Origin: JAWKIW01 sp041394145
Lineage (GTDB): Bacteria > Actinomycetota > Acidimicrobiia > Acidimicrobiales > Acidimicrobilacustridaceae
Direction of reading: 5' to 3'
Assembly: GCA_041394145.1 (NCBI GenBank)
Contig: JAWKIW010000001.1
Location: 124,001-188,000 of the forward strand
DNA: 64,000 nucleotides
Of the stretch, positions 37,362 to 47,653 are shown piece after piece (the stretch's first letter is position 1; each line of letters starts with the position of its first letter). A program made the position numbers and the translations under genes. The notes beneath the pieces are model-generated. The model ran no database searches. It had not been told where the DNA came from and saw only the letters and a program-made list of their open reading frames with translations.

Positions 37362-39911
37362 ATGCTGAGGCTCGCGCTGCGGGGCATCGCCGCCCACCGC
37401 TACCGGCTCATCTCGACGATGGTGGCGGTGGTGCTCGGGGTCGGCTTCATGGCCGGCACGCTGGTGCTGGGCGACACCGTGCGCAAGGGCTTCGACGACG
37501 TGTTCGCCGACGTCTACCGCGACGTCGACACCGTGGTGCGCTCGTCGAGCACGATGAGCTCGCCGTTCGGGCGCGACCGGGCCCGGATCGACCAGGCGGT
37601 GCTGCCCGCGGTGGCCGGGGTCGACGGCGTGGCCGCCGCCGAGGGCCAGGTGCAGGGACGCCTGCGCATCATCGGCAAGGACGGCCGGCCGTTCGGCAAC
37701 CCGCAGGGCGGGCCACCCACCTTCGGGCTGAACTGGTTCACCTCGCCCGAGCTCAACGGATGGCGGCTCACCGACGGGCGACCGCCCGAGGCGTCCGACG
37801 AGGTGGTCCTCGACCGCCGGACGGCCGCGGCCGCCGGGTTCGGCGTCGGCGACGAGGTCCGGCTGGCGGTGGCCAAGGGCGTGGTGCCGATGCGCGTGGT
37901 GGGCATCGCCGGCTTCGGCTCGCTCGAGGACTTCTCCGGTGCTCCGGCCGTGTTGCTCACGACGGCGACCGCCCAGGACCTGGTGGGCGAGCCCGGGCGC
38001 TACGACTGGATCTCGGTCGCCGCCCGTGACGGGATCTCCCAGGAGGAGCTCACCCGCCGGATCACCGCCGTGCTCCCCGCCGACGACCAGGCGCTCACCG
38101 GCCGGGCGTTCACGGTCGAGAACCAGGACCTGTTCGCCCAGTTCGTCGAGCAGCTCACCTGGCTGCTGTTCGGCTTCGGCGTGATCGCCATGTTCGTGGG
38201 GATGTTCATCATCTACAACACCTTCACGATCATCGTGGCCCAGCGGACCCGGGAGCTGGCGCTGCTGCGGGCCGTCGGCGCCGGGCGCGGCCAGATCCTG
38301 CGCTCGGTGGTGGCTGAGGCGGTGGTGGTGGGAGCCGTGGCGGCGGCCATCGGCGTCGTGTTCGGCATCGGCGTGGCCGCCGGGTTGCGGGCGCTGATCC
38401 GAGGGCTCGGCTTCGAGCTGCCCACGACGCCGCTGCAGGTGGTGCCCGGCCGGCTGGTGCTGCCCGCGGCCCTGGCCCTGATCGCCACGGTGGTCTCGGC
38501 CCTCGTCCCCGCCTGGCGGGCGACCCACGTCCCACCCGTGGCCGCGCTGCGCGACACCGCCGTCGACCGGACCCATCGGCCGGTCCTGCGTGCGCTCGTC
38601 GCCCTGGTCTTCGCCGCGGTGAGCGTTGCCATCATCGCCCGGGCCCTCACGACCGGCGGGGAGCTGGCCGTGGTCTGGGCCCTGGTGTCGGCGATCCCCG
38701 CGTTCCTCGCCGCCTTCGCCCTCGGCCCCGTCTACATCACGCCCCTGGCCCGGCTCGTCGGATCGCCGTTCGCCCGCCGCCACAGCGTCACCGGGCGCTT
38801 GGCGCGGCAGAACGCGCTGCGCAACCCGACCCGCACCGCCACCACGGCGGTGGCGCTCACCGTCGGGGTCGGGCTCATCAGCGTGATCGCCGTGGCGGGC
38901 GCGTCCTTGCGCAGCAGCGTCGGCCGGGCCATCGATCAGGGCGTGCGCGCCGACGCCGTGGTGTCGGCCGACTCGTTCCTCGGCCTGCCGCCGCAGGTGG
39001 CCGCCGACCTTCGGACCCTGCCCGAGGTCGAGCTCGTGAGCAGCATCCGAGTGGGTCGGGCCCGCGTCGACGGTGCGCAGCTGTTCCTCGGGGCGGTGGA
39101 CCCGGACACCGTCGGCGACGTCCTCGACATCGAGGTCCGCCAGGGCTCCCTCGCCGATCTCGGCACCGACGGGTTGGCGGTCTCGACGGCCGTGGCCGCC
39201 GAACGGGGCTGGCAGGTCGGCACCCCCGTCATCCTCGACATCGCCGGGTCCGGGCCCGAGCCGTTCCGCGTGGCCGTCGTCTACGACAGCCAGTTCTTCG
39301 TCCGGGGCAGTGGGATCATCATGGGCCTCGAGGCCTTCGAGGCCGTCTACCCGGCCGTGCTGCAGGTCGACCAGCAGAGCTACGTGCGCTTCGCGGACGG
39401 GGTCTCCCCCGAGCGGGGGCGGGCTGCGCTGCGCACCGTCACCGATGCCGTCCCGACGGCACGCGTGCAGGACCTGGCCGAGCTGAAGGACAGCCAGGCC
39501 GCCAACATCACCCGTCAGCTGTCGTTCCTCTACGCCCTGCTCGGGCTGGCCGTGATCATCGGCGTGATCGGTGTGGTCAACACGCTGCTGCTCTCGGTGC
39601 ACGAGCGCACCCGCGAGCTCGGCCTGCTGCGGGCCGTCGGCACGTTGCGCCGCCAGGTCCGGTCGAGCGTGCTGCAGGAGTCGGTCATCATCGCCCTGCT
39701 CGGCACGATCATCGGCCTCGGCGTCGGGCTGCTGTACGGCTGGGTCATGATCGAAGCCGTCGACGTCCGCATCGACACGGTGTACGCGGTGCCCGTCGGC
39801 CAGCTCGCCGTGTTCGTGGGGCTCGCCGCGGTCGCCGGCGTGGTGGCCGGCCTGTTCCCGGCCCGACGAGCCGCTCGGCTGGACGTGCTGGCGGCGATCG
39901 CCCTCGAGTGA
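37362..39911 (+). CDS. FtsX-family ABC transporter permease
   Basis: An intact 849-aa membrane protein of the MacB/LolC permease type, with two FtsX modules. A first TM near residues 15-37 is followed by an extracellular domain, three TMs around 265-400 (LLFGFGVIAMFVGMFIIYNT; AVGAGRGQILRSVV), and a further TM pair around 430-470. A second extracellular domain and three last TMs follow (LLGLAVIIGVIGVVNTLLLS; ends ARRAARLDVLAAIALE). Such permeases need an ATPase to move lipoproteins, lipids or peptides; none is next to it here. A hairpin terminator follows. Confidence 0.88.
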   Translation: MLRLALRGIAAHRYRLISTMVAVVLGVGFMAGTLVLGDTVRKGFDDVFADVYRDVDTVVRSSSTMSSPFGRDRARIDQAVLPAVAGVDGVAAAEGQVQGRLRIIGKDGRPFGNPQGGPPTFGLNWFTSPELNGWRLTDGRPPEASDEVVLDRRTAAAAGFGVGDEVRLAVAKGVVPMRVVGIAGFGSLEDFSGAPAVLLTTATAQDLVGEPGRYDWISVAARDGISQEELTRRITAVLPADDQALTGRAFTVENQDLFAQFVEQLTWLLFGFGVIAMFVGMFIIYNTFTIIVAQRTRELALLRAVGAGRGQILRSVVAEAVVVGAVAAAIGVVFGIGVAAGLRALIRGLGFELPTTPLQVVPGRLVLPAALALIATVVSALVPAWRATHVPPVAALRDTAVDRTHRPVLRALVALVFAAVSVAIIARALTTGGELAVVWALVSAIPAFLAAFALGPVYITPLARLVGSPFARRHSVTGRLARQNALRNPTRTATTAVALTVGVGLISVIAVAGASLRSSVGRAIDQGVRADAVVSADSFLGLPPQVAADLRTLPEVELVSSIRVGRARVDGAQLFLGAVDPDTVGDVLDIEVRQGSLADLGTDGLAVSTAVAAERGWQVGTPVILDIAGSGPEPFRVAVVYDSQFFVRGSGIIMGLEAFEAVYPAVLQVDQQSYVRFADGVSPERGRAALRTVTDAVPTARVQDLAELKDSQAANITRQLSFLYALLGLAVIIGVIGVVNTLLLSVHERTRELGLLRAVGTLRRQVRSSVLQESVIIALLGTIIGLGVGLLYGWVMIEAVDVRIDTVYAVPVGQLAVFVGLAAVAGVVAGLFPARRAARLDVLAAIALE

Positions 39912-39921
39912 GCAGGCCCGG

Positions 39922-39941
39922 ACGGGGACCTTCGGCCCCGT
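39922..39941 (+). terminator. Probable hairpin terminator after the permease
   Basis: ACGGGG...CCCCGT with a CC-TTC-GG top and one bulged A forms a stable GC-rich hairpin 11 bp after the permease stop. There is no U-tract, as is common in actinobacteria. Confidence 0.45.
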
Positions 39942-39974
39942 GACGACCGCCCGGCCCTTCGGTACGGTCGTCCC

Positions 39975-41062
39975 ATGACCGTCTCGCTGTTCACCGGCTT
40001 CCCCGGCTTCCTCGGGGTCCAGCTGCTCCCCGCGTGCTGCGCCGCGACCCGCAACGACGGGCCGTGTGCCTGGTGCAGGCCAAGTTCGCCGACCTCGCCC
40101 AGCGCAGGGCCGACGAGCTGGTGGCTGCCGACCCGTCGCTGGCCGACCGCATCACCCTGGTCGAAGGCGACATCACCGTGCCCGACCTCGGTCTCGACGA
40201 CCCCAGCGGCGTCGCCGCCAACCTCAGCGAGATCTGGCACCTCGCCGCCGTGTACGACCTGTCGGTCACCCACGACCTCGGCATGCGGGTCAACGTCGAC
40301 GGCACCCGCCACGTGTGCGACCTGGCCGAGCGGGCCACCGGCCTGCAGCGGCTCCACTACGTGAGCACCTGCTACGTCAGCGGGCGCTACACCGGCCCGT
40401 TCGGCGAGGACGACCTCGACGTGGGCCAGCACTTCGACAACTTCTACGAGGAGACCAAGTTCCTCGCCGAGGTCGAGGTGCAGCGGCGCCGACAGGGCGG
40501 TCTGCCGACGAGCATCTACCGCCCGGCCATCGTCGTCGGCGACAGCACCACCGGCGACACCCAGAAGTACGACGGGCCCTACTTCGCCCTGCAGTGGCTC
40601 CTGCGACAGCCGAAGGTCGCGCTGCTGCCGGTGATCGGCGACCCCACCGCCTTCCGCTTCAACATCGTGCCGCGCGACTTCGTCGTCGACGCCATCGACG
40701 TGCTGTCCGCCGACGAGCGCAGCAAGGATCGCGTCTACCAGCTCGCCGACCCGCGCCCGCTCACCGTCGACGAGCTGTACCGCGAGATGGGCCGAGCCAC
40801 CGGACGCCGGATCATCCGCCTGCCCCTCACCCGCCGGATCGCCAAGTTCGCCATCGAGAAGGTCCCGGGCGTGTACGGCCTGATGCGGATCCCGTCCGAC
40901 TCGGTGGACTACCTCACCCACCCCACCCACTACCTGACCACGAACGCGACCGCCGATCTCGACGGCACCGGCGTGACGTGCCCGCCGCTGCCGTCGTACC
41001 TGCCGACCCTCGTCGAGTTCATGCGTCGGCACCCCGAGGTCGGCGCCGCCGCGATGGTGTGA
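39975..41062 (+). CDS. NAD-dependent epimerase/reductase (fatty acyl-CoA reductase-like NAD-binding_4), frame interrupted
   Basis: An extended SDR of about 363 aa. It has TGFPGFLG for cofactor binding at residues 8-15, IWHLAAVYDLSV, the active-site YVSTCYVSG and YEETK (YxxxK), then PAIVVGDSTTGDTQKYDGPY. This resembles the male-sterility/NAD-binding_4 domain of fatty acyl-CoA or thioester reductases, without a carrier domain. One base is missing near 40030 (LLP, then LRRDPQRRAVCLVQ). The likely role is reduction of a fatty acyl or other lipid intermediate. The stop is 58 bp before the next gene. Confidence 0.78.
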
Positions 41063-41120
41063 GGGGCGCACCCCGCCCACCGGAGGCCATCGTCGGTCGG
41101 GCCCGTCGTCCGATGCCGCG

Positions 41121-41872
41121 ATGAGCACGGTGCCCCGGGTGACGGGCTCCCGGCTGGGCCTCGTCGTGGGCCACAGCCTCGACACCGCCGATCTGGGGCG
41201 CCCGATGCGCCGGGTCGAGCACGAGGTCCACACCCCCGCGGGACCACCACCGTCGCCGTCACCGACCTCGACGACCTGGTGGTGCTCGACCGCCACGGGC
41301 TCGGCGCGTTCTCGCCGGCTCACCTCGTCGACCACCACGCCAACGTCGCCGCGCTGGTGGCGGCGGGCTGCGACCGGGTGCTGGCCGTGGGCTCCGTCGG
41401 CGCGCTGCACCTCCACCTCCCGGTGGGCACCTTCGTCGCCCCCGACGACTTCTTCGCCCCCGGGGCCAACCCGTCGTGGCACGACGACGCCGCCGGCCAC
41501 ACCGTGCCCGGCTTCGACCCCGCGTGGCGCCGCCAGGTGGTCGCGGCCTGGGGCCGCCTCGCCCCGCAGACGAGCCTCGTCGACGGTGGCGTCTACGCCC
41601 AGACGACCGGCCCCCGGTTCGAGACGCCGGCCGAGATCCGCTTCCTCGCCGGCGTCGCCGACGTGGTCGGGATGACGGTGGCCTCCGAGTGCGTGCTGGC
41701 CGGCGAGGTCGGCCTGCGCCACGCGGCGGTGTGCGTGGTCGACAACCTCGCCAACGGCATCGCCGCCGAGCCCCTCACCGACTCGGAGTTCCGTGCCGGC
41801 GTCGCCCGGAACCGCGCGACGGTGCGCGACGCCCTCCTCGCGGTGCTGCCCGCCCTCGTCGCCCTCGACTGA
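41121..41872 (+). CDS. Purine nucleoside/MTA phosphorylase family protein, frame interrupted
   Basis: A phosphorylase of about 250 aa. The C-terminal block VYAQTTGPRFETPAEIRFLA, then VGMTVASECVLAGE, is typical of PNP/MTAP enzymes that split (methylthio)adenosine or other nucleosides with phosphate. A frameshift near 41240 separates the short N-terminal part (GLVVGHSLDTADL) from the rest (TTVAVTDLDDLVVLDRHG). It lacks the usual GTGFG phosphate loop at the N terminus (GHSL instead), so activity may differ. An amidohydrolase of the MTA/SAH deaminase type lies at 51938. Confidence 0.72.
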
Positions 41873-41973
41873 GGGTCGAGCCCGCCGGGGCAGGTGGCCA
41901 GCACGGTCGAGCCCGTGACCCACCGGTTCACTACACTCCGCCGACATCGGGCGCCGGGCCGCCCTGGTCAGAT

Positions 41974-43558
41974 CATGGGCAACGACACGATCTCCATCGA
42001 CAGCGCCGACGTCAACCAGTACCGGTCGGCCGCGGCCGAGCCCGGCTCCGGCGACCTGACGCCGACGTTGCTGGAGACCGACTGGTGGACCGACCAGATG
42101 GTCGCCGACGCCGGCATCCCGGTGGTCGACGTCCCCCTGGTCAGCATCGGGGGCGGCGTCGGATCGTTCGTGCTCGCCGACTACTTGCGCATCGCCGGGA
42201 TGCCACCGGAGCGGATGCGGGTGCTGAGCGTGCTCGACCGCCCGTGGCAGACCTACCAGTACCTGACCGAGGTCTCCCAGATCCCCTCCGGCGAGCGGCT
42301 CCGCTCGGACAGCGGTTCGTGTCCGGGCAACATCTGGGGCTTCCCCGCCTACTCGTTGCGCGAGGCGGCGACGGACAAGACGCTCGCTCCGCTGTTCAAC
42401 GTCCTCACCGAGCCGATCCTGACCGACTACTGGACCCCCAAGGCCGGTCAGGTGTTCGACGAGATGCAGCGCGAGGCCGACCGCATCGGCTGGTGGGACC
42501 TGGTGACCAAGGGCCAGGTGCGCCTCAGCCGGCGGCGCCACGGCGGCGGCTACTTCACCGTGCTGACCCCACCTCCGGGCACGTCGGCCACCAAGCGGGT
42601 CGCCTACCGCTCGACGTGGGTGCACGTCGCGGTCGGCTATCCGGGGCTCAAGTTCCTCCCCGACCTGCAGCGCTACCGAGAGGAGCACGGCGACTACCAG
42701 CGCGTCGTCAACGCCTACGAGCCCCACGAGCAGGTGTACCAGGAGCTGCGGGCCCGGCCCGGCGTCGTGGTGGTCCGGGGCGGCGGCATCGTGGCCTCGC
42801 GGGTGCTCCAACGGCTCATCGACGACCGTGACCACCACGGTGCCCAGACCCAGATCATCCACCTGTTCCGCACCTACGTGACGTCGTCGCACGGACCGTC
42901 GATCTTCATGCGACGCAAGGGCGCCGACGGCTGGGCCTATCAGGGCTTCAACTGGCCCAAGGGCGCATGGGGCGGCCAGATCCGGGAGCGGCTCGCCAAG
43001 CTCGAGGGCGACGACCGCAAGCAGCTCTACCAGGTGATGGGCGGCACCAACACACCCCACCGCAAGCTGTGGGTCAAGCAGCTCGAGCGAGGTCGCCGAG
43101 AGGGCTGGTACCGCACCTACGTCGGCGAGGTCCGAAACGTGCACCCCGGCGCCGACGGCCAGACCGTGGTGACCAGCATCGGCGCCAAGGACGGCTCGGT
43201 GCTCGAGGTGCCGGCGAACTTCGTGATCGACTGCACCGGCCTCGAGGCCGACATCCGCGAGCACCGCTACCTGGCCGACCTGCTCGACCACTCGGGCGCC
43301 GGACGCAACGTCCTCGGCCGCCTCGACGTCGAGCGCAACTTCGAGGTCCGCGGCGTGCGCGCCGACCCGGGCCGCATGTACGCCTCGGGCTCGATCACCC
43401 TCGGCGGCTACTACGCGGGTGTCGACTCGTTCCTCGGGCTGCAGTACGCCGGGCTGCAGATCGTCGACGACCTGGCGGCCCAGGGGTTCTGCCCCCGCAT
43501 CGGCGTCGGCCGGTCGCTGTCGAACTGGTTCAAGTGGATGCGCAACAAGCCCCTGTGA
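41974..43558 (+). CDS. FAD/NAD(P)-binding oxidoreductase, uncharacterised
   Basis: A 528-aa protein, intact. A dinucleotide-binding start is seen in VPLVSIGGGVGSFVLADYL (residues ~53-71). A second, VVVVRGGGIVASRVLQRL, lies near residue 265. A late VPANFVIDCTGLEAD and a terminal GGYYAGVDSFLGLQYAG segment resemble flavoprotein monooxygenase/disulfide reductase folds. The frame opens at 41894, but ATG 41974 is a better start. The protein is soluble and its substrate is unknown. It begins a four-gene tight unit with a membrane protein (17-nt gap), a Ser/Thr kinase and an FHA protein, so its activity may be under phospho-control. Confidence 0.7.
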
Positions 43559-43574
43559 GAGCCGAGACCACCCC

Positions 43575-44051
43575 ATGACCCCGACCTTCATCGGCCGCAT
43601 CCAGACCCGGCTCTTCGTGCTCGCCACCATCGGCGTGCTGGCCACGCTCGTCATCACACCCTTCGTGCCGATCACCATCACCACGGGGACCACGCCCCGC
43701 AGCGGCTTCGGCTACGAGCTGCTGGTGGACACCTACGGCGTCACGTTCACGGCCCTGCTGATCGTGGCGGTCGTCGGCGTGGTGATCTGGGAGCCGATCT
43801 ACCACCTGTTGCAGCAGTTCCGGTGGGAGAAGGACTGGCCCACCCTCTTCGGCCTGATCACCGGCCTCAACGAGGGCCTCGTGACCTGGCTGGTGCTCCA
43901 GCAGCTCTCCCTGCCCGTCAACGTCGAGATGGGCCCCCTCGGGTTCATCATCGACTTCACCTTCGTCTGGCTGTGCACGTTCCTGTTCGTCAACGGACCC
44001 ATGCGAGTGCTGTTCATCCGCTGGCGGTTCAACGGCGGGCGCATCGTCTGA
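43575..44051 (+). CDS. Four-TM membrane protein of unknown function
   Basis: A 158-aa protein with four hydrophobic segments: residues ~13-32 (LFVLATIGVLATLVITPFVP), 56-75 (FTALLIVAVVGVVIWEPIYH), 90-110 and 120-145. It has no known domain. It lies between the flavoprotein and the kinase with 16-20 nt gaps, so it is co-transcribed. It could anchor the flavoprotein or couple it to the membrane. The start is ATG 43575. Confidence 0.65.
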   Translation: MTPTFIGRIQTRLFVLATIGVLATLVITPFVPITITTGTTPRSGFGYELLVDTYGVTFTALLIVAVVGVVIWEPIYHLLQQFRWEKDWPTLFGLITGLNEGLVTWLVLQQLSLPVNVEMGPLGFIIDFTFVWLCTFLFVNGPMRVLFIRWRFNGGRIV

Positions 44052-44071
44052 TCGACCCCGGGAGCACCTTC

Positions 44072-44889
44072 GTGGCCCAACGCAACGGCATCGCCGACTA
44101 CGAGTTCGTCCGGTCGCTCGGCGAGGGCAACTACGGCGAGTTCCACCTGGCCAAGACCCCCGCCCGGCTCCCGATCACCGATGACCTCGTCGCCGTGAAG
44201 GTGCTGGCCGGTCCCACCACCGAGGACACCTTCCGGCGCGCGACCGCGAGCTCAAGGTGTTCGCCGGCGTGCGGTCCCCGTACCTCGTCGCCCTCTACGA
44301 CGCCGGCCAGGAGGACGGGACCTTCTACTACGCCATGGCGTACCACCCCATGGGATCGCTGGCGTCACCGGCCCGGGCGCTCACCCGAACCGAGATCCTG
44401 CGAGCCGTCGCCCACGCCGCCCACGCCGCCCACGCCCTGCACGAGGCGGGAGTGGTGCACCGCGACATCAAGCCCGCCAACATCCTCCTGCACGACGACG
44501 GCGCCCACCTCTCCGATCTCGGGCTGGCCCAGATCCTGAACCCGGGCCAGACGACCACGGGCGTCGGCCCGGTCACCTCGGTCGAGTTCCTCGACCCGGC
44601 CATCATCCGGGGTGAGCCGGCGTCGCGGGCCACCGACATCTACGCCCTCGGCGCGACGCTGCACCGTGCGCTGACCGGTCAGGGCATCCACGGCGAGCTC
44701 CCTGCCCGCGACGCCCTGCTCGCCCTCCGGCGGGTGCTGGCCAGTCCGCCCACCCTCGACGCGTCCCTCGACCCCGCCACGGCCGCCCTCGTCGGCGCCT
44801 GCCTGGAGCCCGACCCGCTCCGGCGCCCGGCCACAGCAGCCGACGTCGCCGGGCGCATCGAGGCGCTGCCCACCGAGGTGAGCGCCTGA
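44072..44889 (+). CDS. Ser/Thr protein kinase, single catalytic domain, frame interrupted
   Basis: A Hanks-type kinase of about 272 aa. It has a Gly-rich loop (SLGEGNYGEFHLAK), a catalytic Lys in LVAVKVLAG, the catalytic loop HRDIKPANILL, and DLG in place of DFG (LSDLGLAQ). An activation-segment end (EFLDPAIIRGEP) and TDIYALGATLHRALTGQ follow. There is one frameshift near 44245. There is no TM or PASTA domain, so it is cytoplasmic. The stop shares a base with the FHA gene start (TGATG), so the FHA protein is its likely reader or substrate. Confidence 0.85.
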
Positions 44890-46112
44890 TGCGCGGCATC
44901 AGCGACCTGACCCTCCGGCCGGTGCCGGGCCACGGCCTGGTGGGCCGCCTCCCCGGCCTGGCCGTGCTCGTGCTCGGCACCGATGCCCGCGCCGACGCCG
45001 TGCTCGACGCCTGTCGGGCCGCGGCGGCGTCGGACACCCCGGCCGGCTCCCTCGCCACCCAGCTCGGCGCTCTCGGCGCCGCGCCCGGAGGACTGCCGCC
45101 GTACGTCGTCGTGGCCGACGACGGCGACGGCATCCGCGTCCTCGCCCACGACGGGGTCGAGGTCGCGCTCGCCACTGCCGGCGCCGGCGCCGGCGCCGAG
45201 CTGGTGCGCACGGCCGGGCCCGGCGCCTCACTCGACGAGCTGATCACCGAGCCGGCGACCGCCGTGCGGGCCGCCGCCGCCGGCGCCACCGCGACCGCCG
45301 ACCCGCGGGTGACGCTCGGGGCGGGCATCGTGCCGGGGTCGGCGTTCACCCTCGGGCCCGACCTGGCCACCGCCGGCTCCGCGCTGGTCGGCACCGCTCC
45401 ACCGTCGACCGTCCCGACCGGGTCGCCGGTGACCGAGCCGACACCGGCCGCCGGTCTCGAGGCTGCGCCGTCGCCATCGGCGGGCGAGGAGGCCACCGCG
45501 CCGACTCCCGCCCCGGCCGAGCCGGCTGCGGCGGCCACGCCCTTCGCCTCGGTGCTGCTGATCGACGCCGAGCCCGACGAGCCCGAGCGCGCACCGCTGC
45601 CCCTGGCCGCCGCGGTCCCCACCCCGGCGAAGGCTCGGGTCCACGGGATCGTCTGCAGCCGAGGCCACTTCAACGACCCCGAGGCCTACTACTGCGCCCG
45701 CTGCGGCATCTCGCTCGTGCAGCAGACCCACAACCTCGTGGAGGGCGACCGCCCATCGTTGGGGTTCCTCGTGTTCGACGACGGTGCCACCTTCACGCTC
45801 GACAGCGACTACGTCGTGGGCCGCGAGCCCGACGGCGACCCCCGGGTCACCGCCGGCGAGGCCCGCCCGCTGCTGCTCGACGACGACGCCCGGACCGTGT
45901 CGCGGGTGCACGCCGAGGTCCGCCTCGACGGGTGGCGCGTCGACGTGGTGGATCGGGGCTCGACCAACGGGACCTTCGTCTGGCGGCAGGGCGGCGGGGC
46001 GTGGGAGCGACTCGGCCCCGGTCAACCGGTGCGCCTCGAGCCCGGGGTGCACGCGTCCTTCGGGCAACGGGTCTTCCGCTTCGAGTCCCCCCACGACCAG
46101 CACCACGACTGA
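44889..46112 (+). CDS. FHA-domain protein with zinc ribbon
   Basis: A 407-aa protein. The N-terminal ~130 residues resemble a phosphatase- or GAF-like alpha/beta region without clear motifs. A long Ala/Pro/Thr-rich linker follows (~150-235). A zinc ribbon CSRGHFNDPEAYYCARCG at ~255-272 comes next. The C-terminal FHA domain has VGREP, SRVHAEV and GSTNGTFV, the phosphothreonine-binding loops. It should bind pThr on partners or on the adjacent kinase. It is the last gene of the four-gene unit. Confidence 0.82.
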   Translation: MRGISDLTLRPVPGHGLVGRLPGLAVLVLGTDARADAVLDACRAAAASDTPAGSLATQLGALGAAPGGLPPYVVVADDGDGIRVLAHDGVEVALATAGAGAGAELVRTAGPGASLDELITEPATAVRAAAAGATATADPRVTLGAGIVPGSAFTLGPDLATAGSALVGTAPPSTVPTGSPVTEPTPAAGLEAAPSPSAGEEATAPTPAPAEPAAAATPFASVLLIDAEPDEPERAPLPLAAAVPTPAKARVHGIVCSRGHFNDPEAYYCARCGISLVQQTHNLVEGDRPSLGFLVFDDGATFTLDSDYVVGREPDGDPRVTAGEARPLLLDDDARTVSRVHAEVRLDGWRVDVVDRGSTNGTFVWRQGGGAWERLGPGQPVRLEPGVHASFGQRVFRFESPHDQHHD

Positions 46113-46210
46113 CCCGCCGCAGCCGGCCCGAACCCCGACCGATCCCCGAGACCCGGCCCCGCCACCGGCCGAGGTCTGACCCCATCGCGACGGCGGAGAC
46201 CGGCCCGACG

Positions 46211-47653
46211 TCAGGCGATCGGCGTGCGGTCCGAAGGCGGCACGGCCTGCTCGTCACCGGGCAGGCGACGGGCCGCCCAGTCGAACAGCGGACCGGTCAT
46301 CGCCGTGGTCACCAGCGCCATGAGGACGCCGGCCACCTGCATCTGCTGGGAGATCACCTTCTGGTTGACCCCGATCAGGCCGACGACGAGCACGAGCAGC
46401 CCCCGGCAGTTCATGAGGATCCCGATGACGTTCGACTCCGCCCACGAGAGGCCCCCGAGACGACCCGAGACGAGCCCGCCGCCCCACTTCGACACGATGC
46501 CGGCCGCCAGGAAGATCACGATCCCCACGATGAACGCGGTCCCCAAGCGGGTGAAGTCGGTCTGCAGCCCCGAGTAGGCGAGGAAGATCGGCAGCAGGAT
46601 GGCGGTGGTGATCTCGGACTGCCGCACCGTGAGGTCGCGGTGCATGATCTTGCGGGCCGGGAGCACGGCACCGGCGAGGAAGGCGCCGGGGATGACGTTG
46701 ATGCCGATGCGGTCGCTGACGTACGCGCAGCCGATGGCGAAGATCATCGACCAGGCGAAGACCGACACGTCGACACCGCCCTCCTCGGTGACCCGCCGTC
46801 CCATCGTGCGGGCCAGCAGCGGGCGGGCCACGCCGAAGAGCACGGCGACGAACAGCACCAGCCCGACGAGCCGCTTGACCTGCTCACCGGCGCCCTGACC
46901 GGCGGCGACCCCCGACGCCAGCGCCACCAGCAGGAACATGAGCACGGTCACCACGGCGGCGGCCGCCACCCCGACCGAGCCCATCAGGGAGTCCGCCAAC
47001 CCCTTCTCCTGCAGGATCCGGGCCATCACCGGGAACGCGGTCACGGCCAGCATGGCGCCGATCAGCAGCGTGAAGCTCAGCTGGGAGGCCTGGCCGTCCG
47101 TGCCGAACCCGAACACCCACTTCTCGTCGTAGAGCAGGGGCGCGATCAGGAAGGCGAAGGCGAGCGGCACGAGCACGACGCCGAAGGAGACCACACCGAT
47201 CCCCTTCCCCTTGCCCCGCAGCCGGTCGAAGTCGAGCTCCAGGCCGACGATGAACATGAAGAACACGAGCGCGAGCTGACCGATGATGCCGAGCACCGAC
47301 TTCGACTGCTGCGGGAAGAAGCAGGCGGTGATGCTGGCCTGGGCCGGCGATCCCGGTGCCGTGAGCGACTGGTCGCAGTGCAGGAACGACGGCGGATTGG
47401 TCCACGTGTACAAGGTCGGGCCGAGCAGCGTGGGACCGAGCAGGATCCCGGCCACGATCTCGCCGACGACCCGGGGTTGGCCGATCTTGACGAACAGCGT
47501 GCCGACGAGGCGGGCCACGACCAGGATGATCGTGATGTCCAGCAGGACGAAGGCCAGCACCAGGTCGGGCGGGAGGCCTCCGCTCGGCGGGGCGGCCGTC
47601 GGCGAGGCCTGGGCCAGCAGCACGATGGGTACGGACACGGGCATGTCGATCAC
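46211..47653 (-). CDS. Cation:proton antiporter, CPA2 type
   Basis: A 480-aa membrane protein with about 12-13 TMs. The N-terminal half has QPRVVGEIVAGILLGP, the marker of CPA2/KefB/NapA proteins, and FMFIVGLELDFDRLRGK. The later half has PGAFLAGAVLPARK and LAYSGLQTDFTRL. An inserted loop with Cys (SFLHCDQSL, ITACFF) lies between TM3 and TM4. There is no C-terminal regulatory domain. It is co-transcribed with the larger paralogue upstream (47650-47653 ATGA overlap). The ion (Na+ or K+) is not predictable. Confidence 0.88.
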   Translation of the reverse strand: MIDMPVSVPIVLLAQASPTAAPPSGGLPPDLVLAFVLLDITIILVVARLVGTLFVKIGQPRVVGEIVAGILLGPTLLGPTLYTWTNPPSFLHCDQSLTAPGSPAQASITACFFPQQSKSVLGIIGQLALVFFMFIVGLELDFDRLRGKGKGIGVVSFGVVLVPLAFAFLIAPLLYDEKWVFGFGTDGQASQLSFTLLIGAMLAVTAFPVMARILQEKGLADSLMGSVGVAAAAVVTVLMFLLVALASGVAAGQGAGEQVKRLVGLVLFVAVLFGVARPLLARTMGRRVTEEGGVDVSVFAWSMIFAIGCAYVSDRIGINVIPGAFLAGAVLPARKIMHRDLTVRQSEITTAILLPIFLAYSGLQTDFTRLGTAFIVGIVIFLAAGIVSKWGGGLVSGRLGGLSWAESNVIGILMNCRGLLVLVVGLIGVNQKVISQQMQVAGVLMALVTTAMTGPLFDWAARRLPGDEQAVPPSDRTPIA

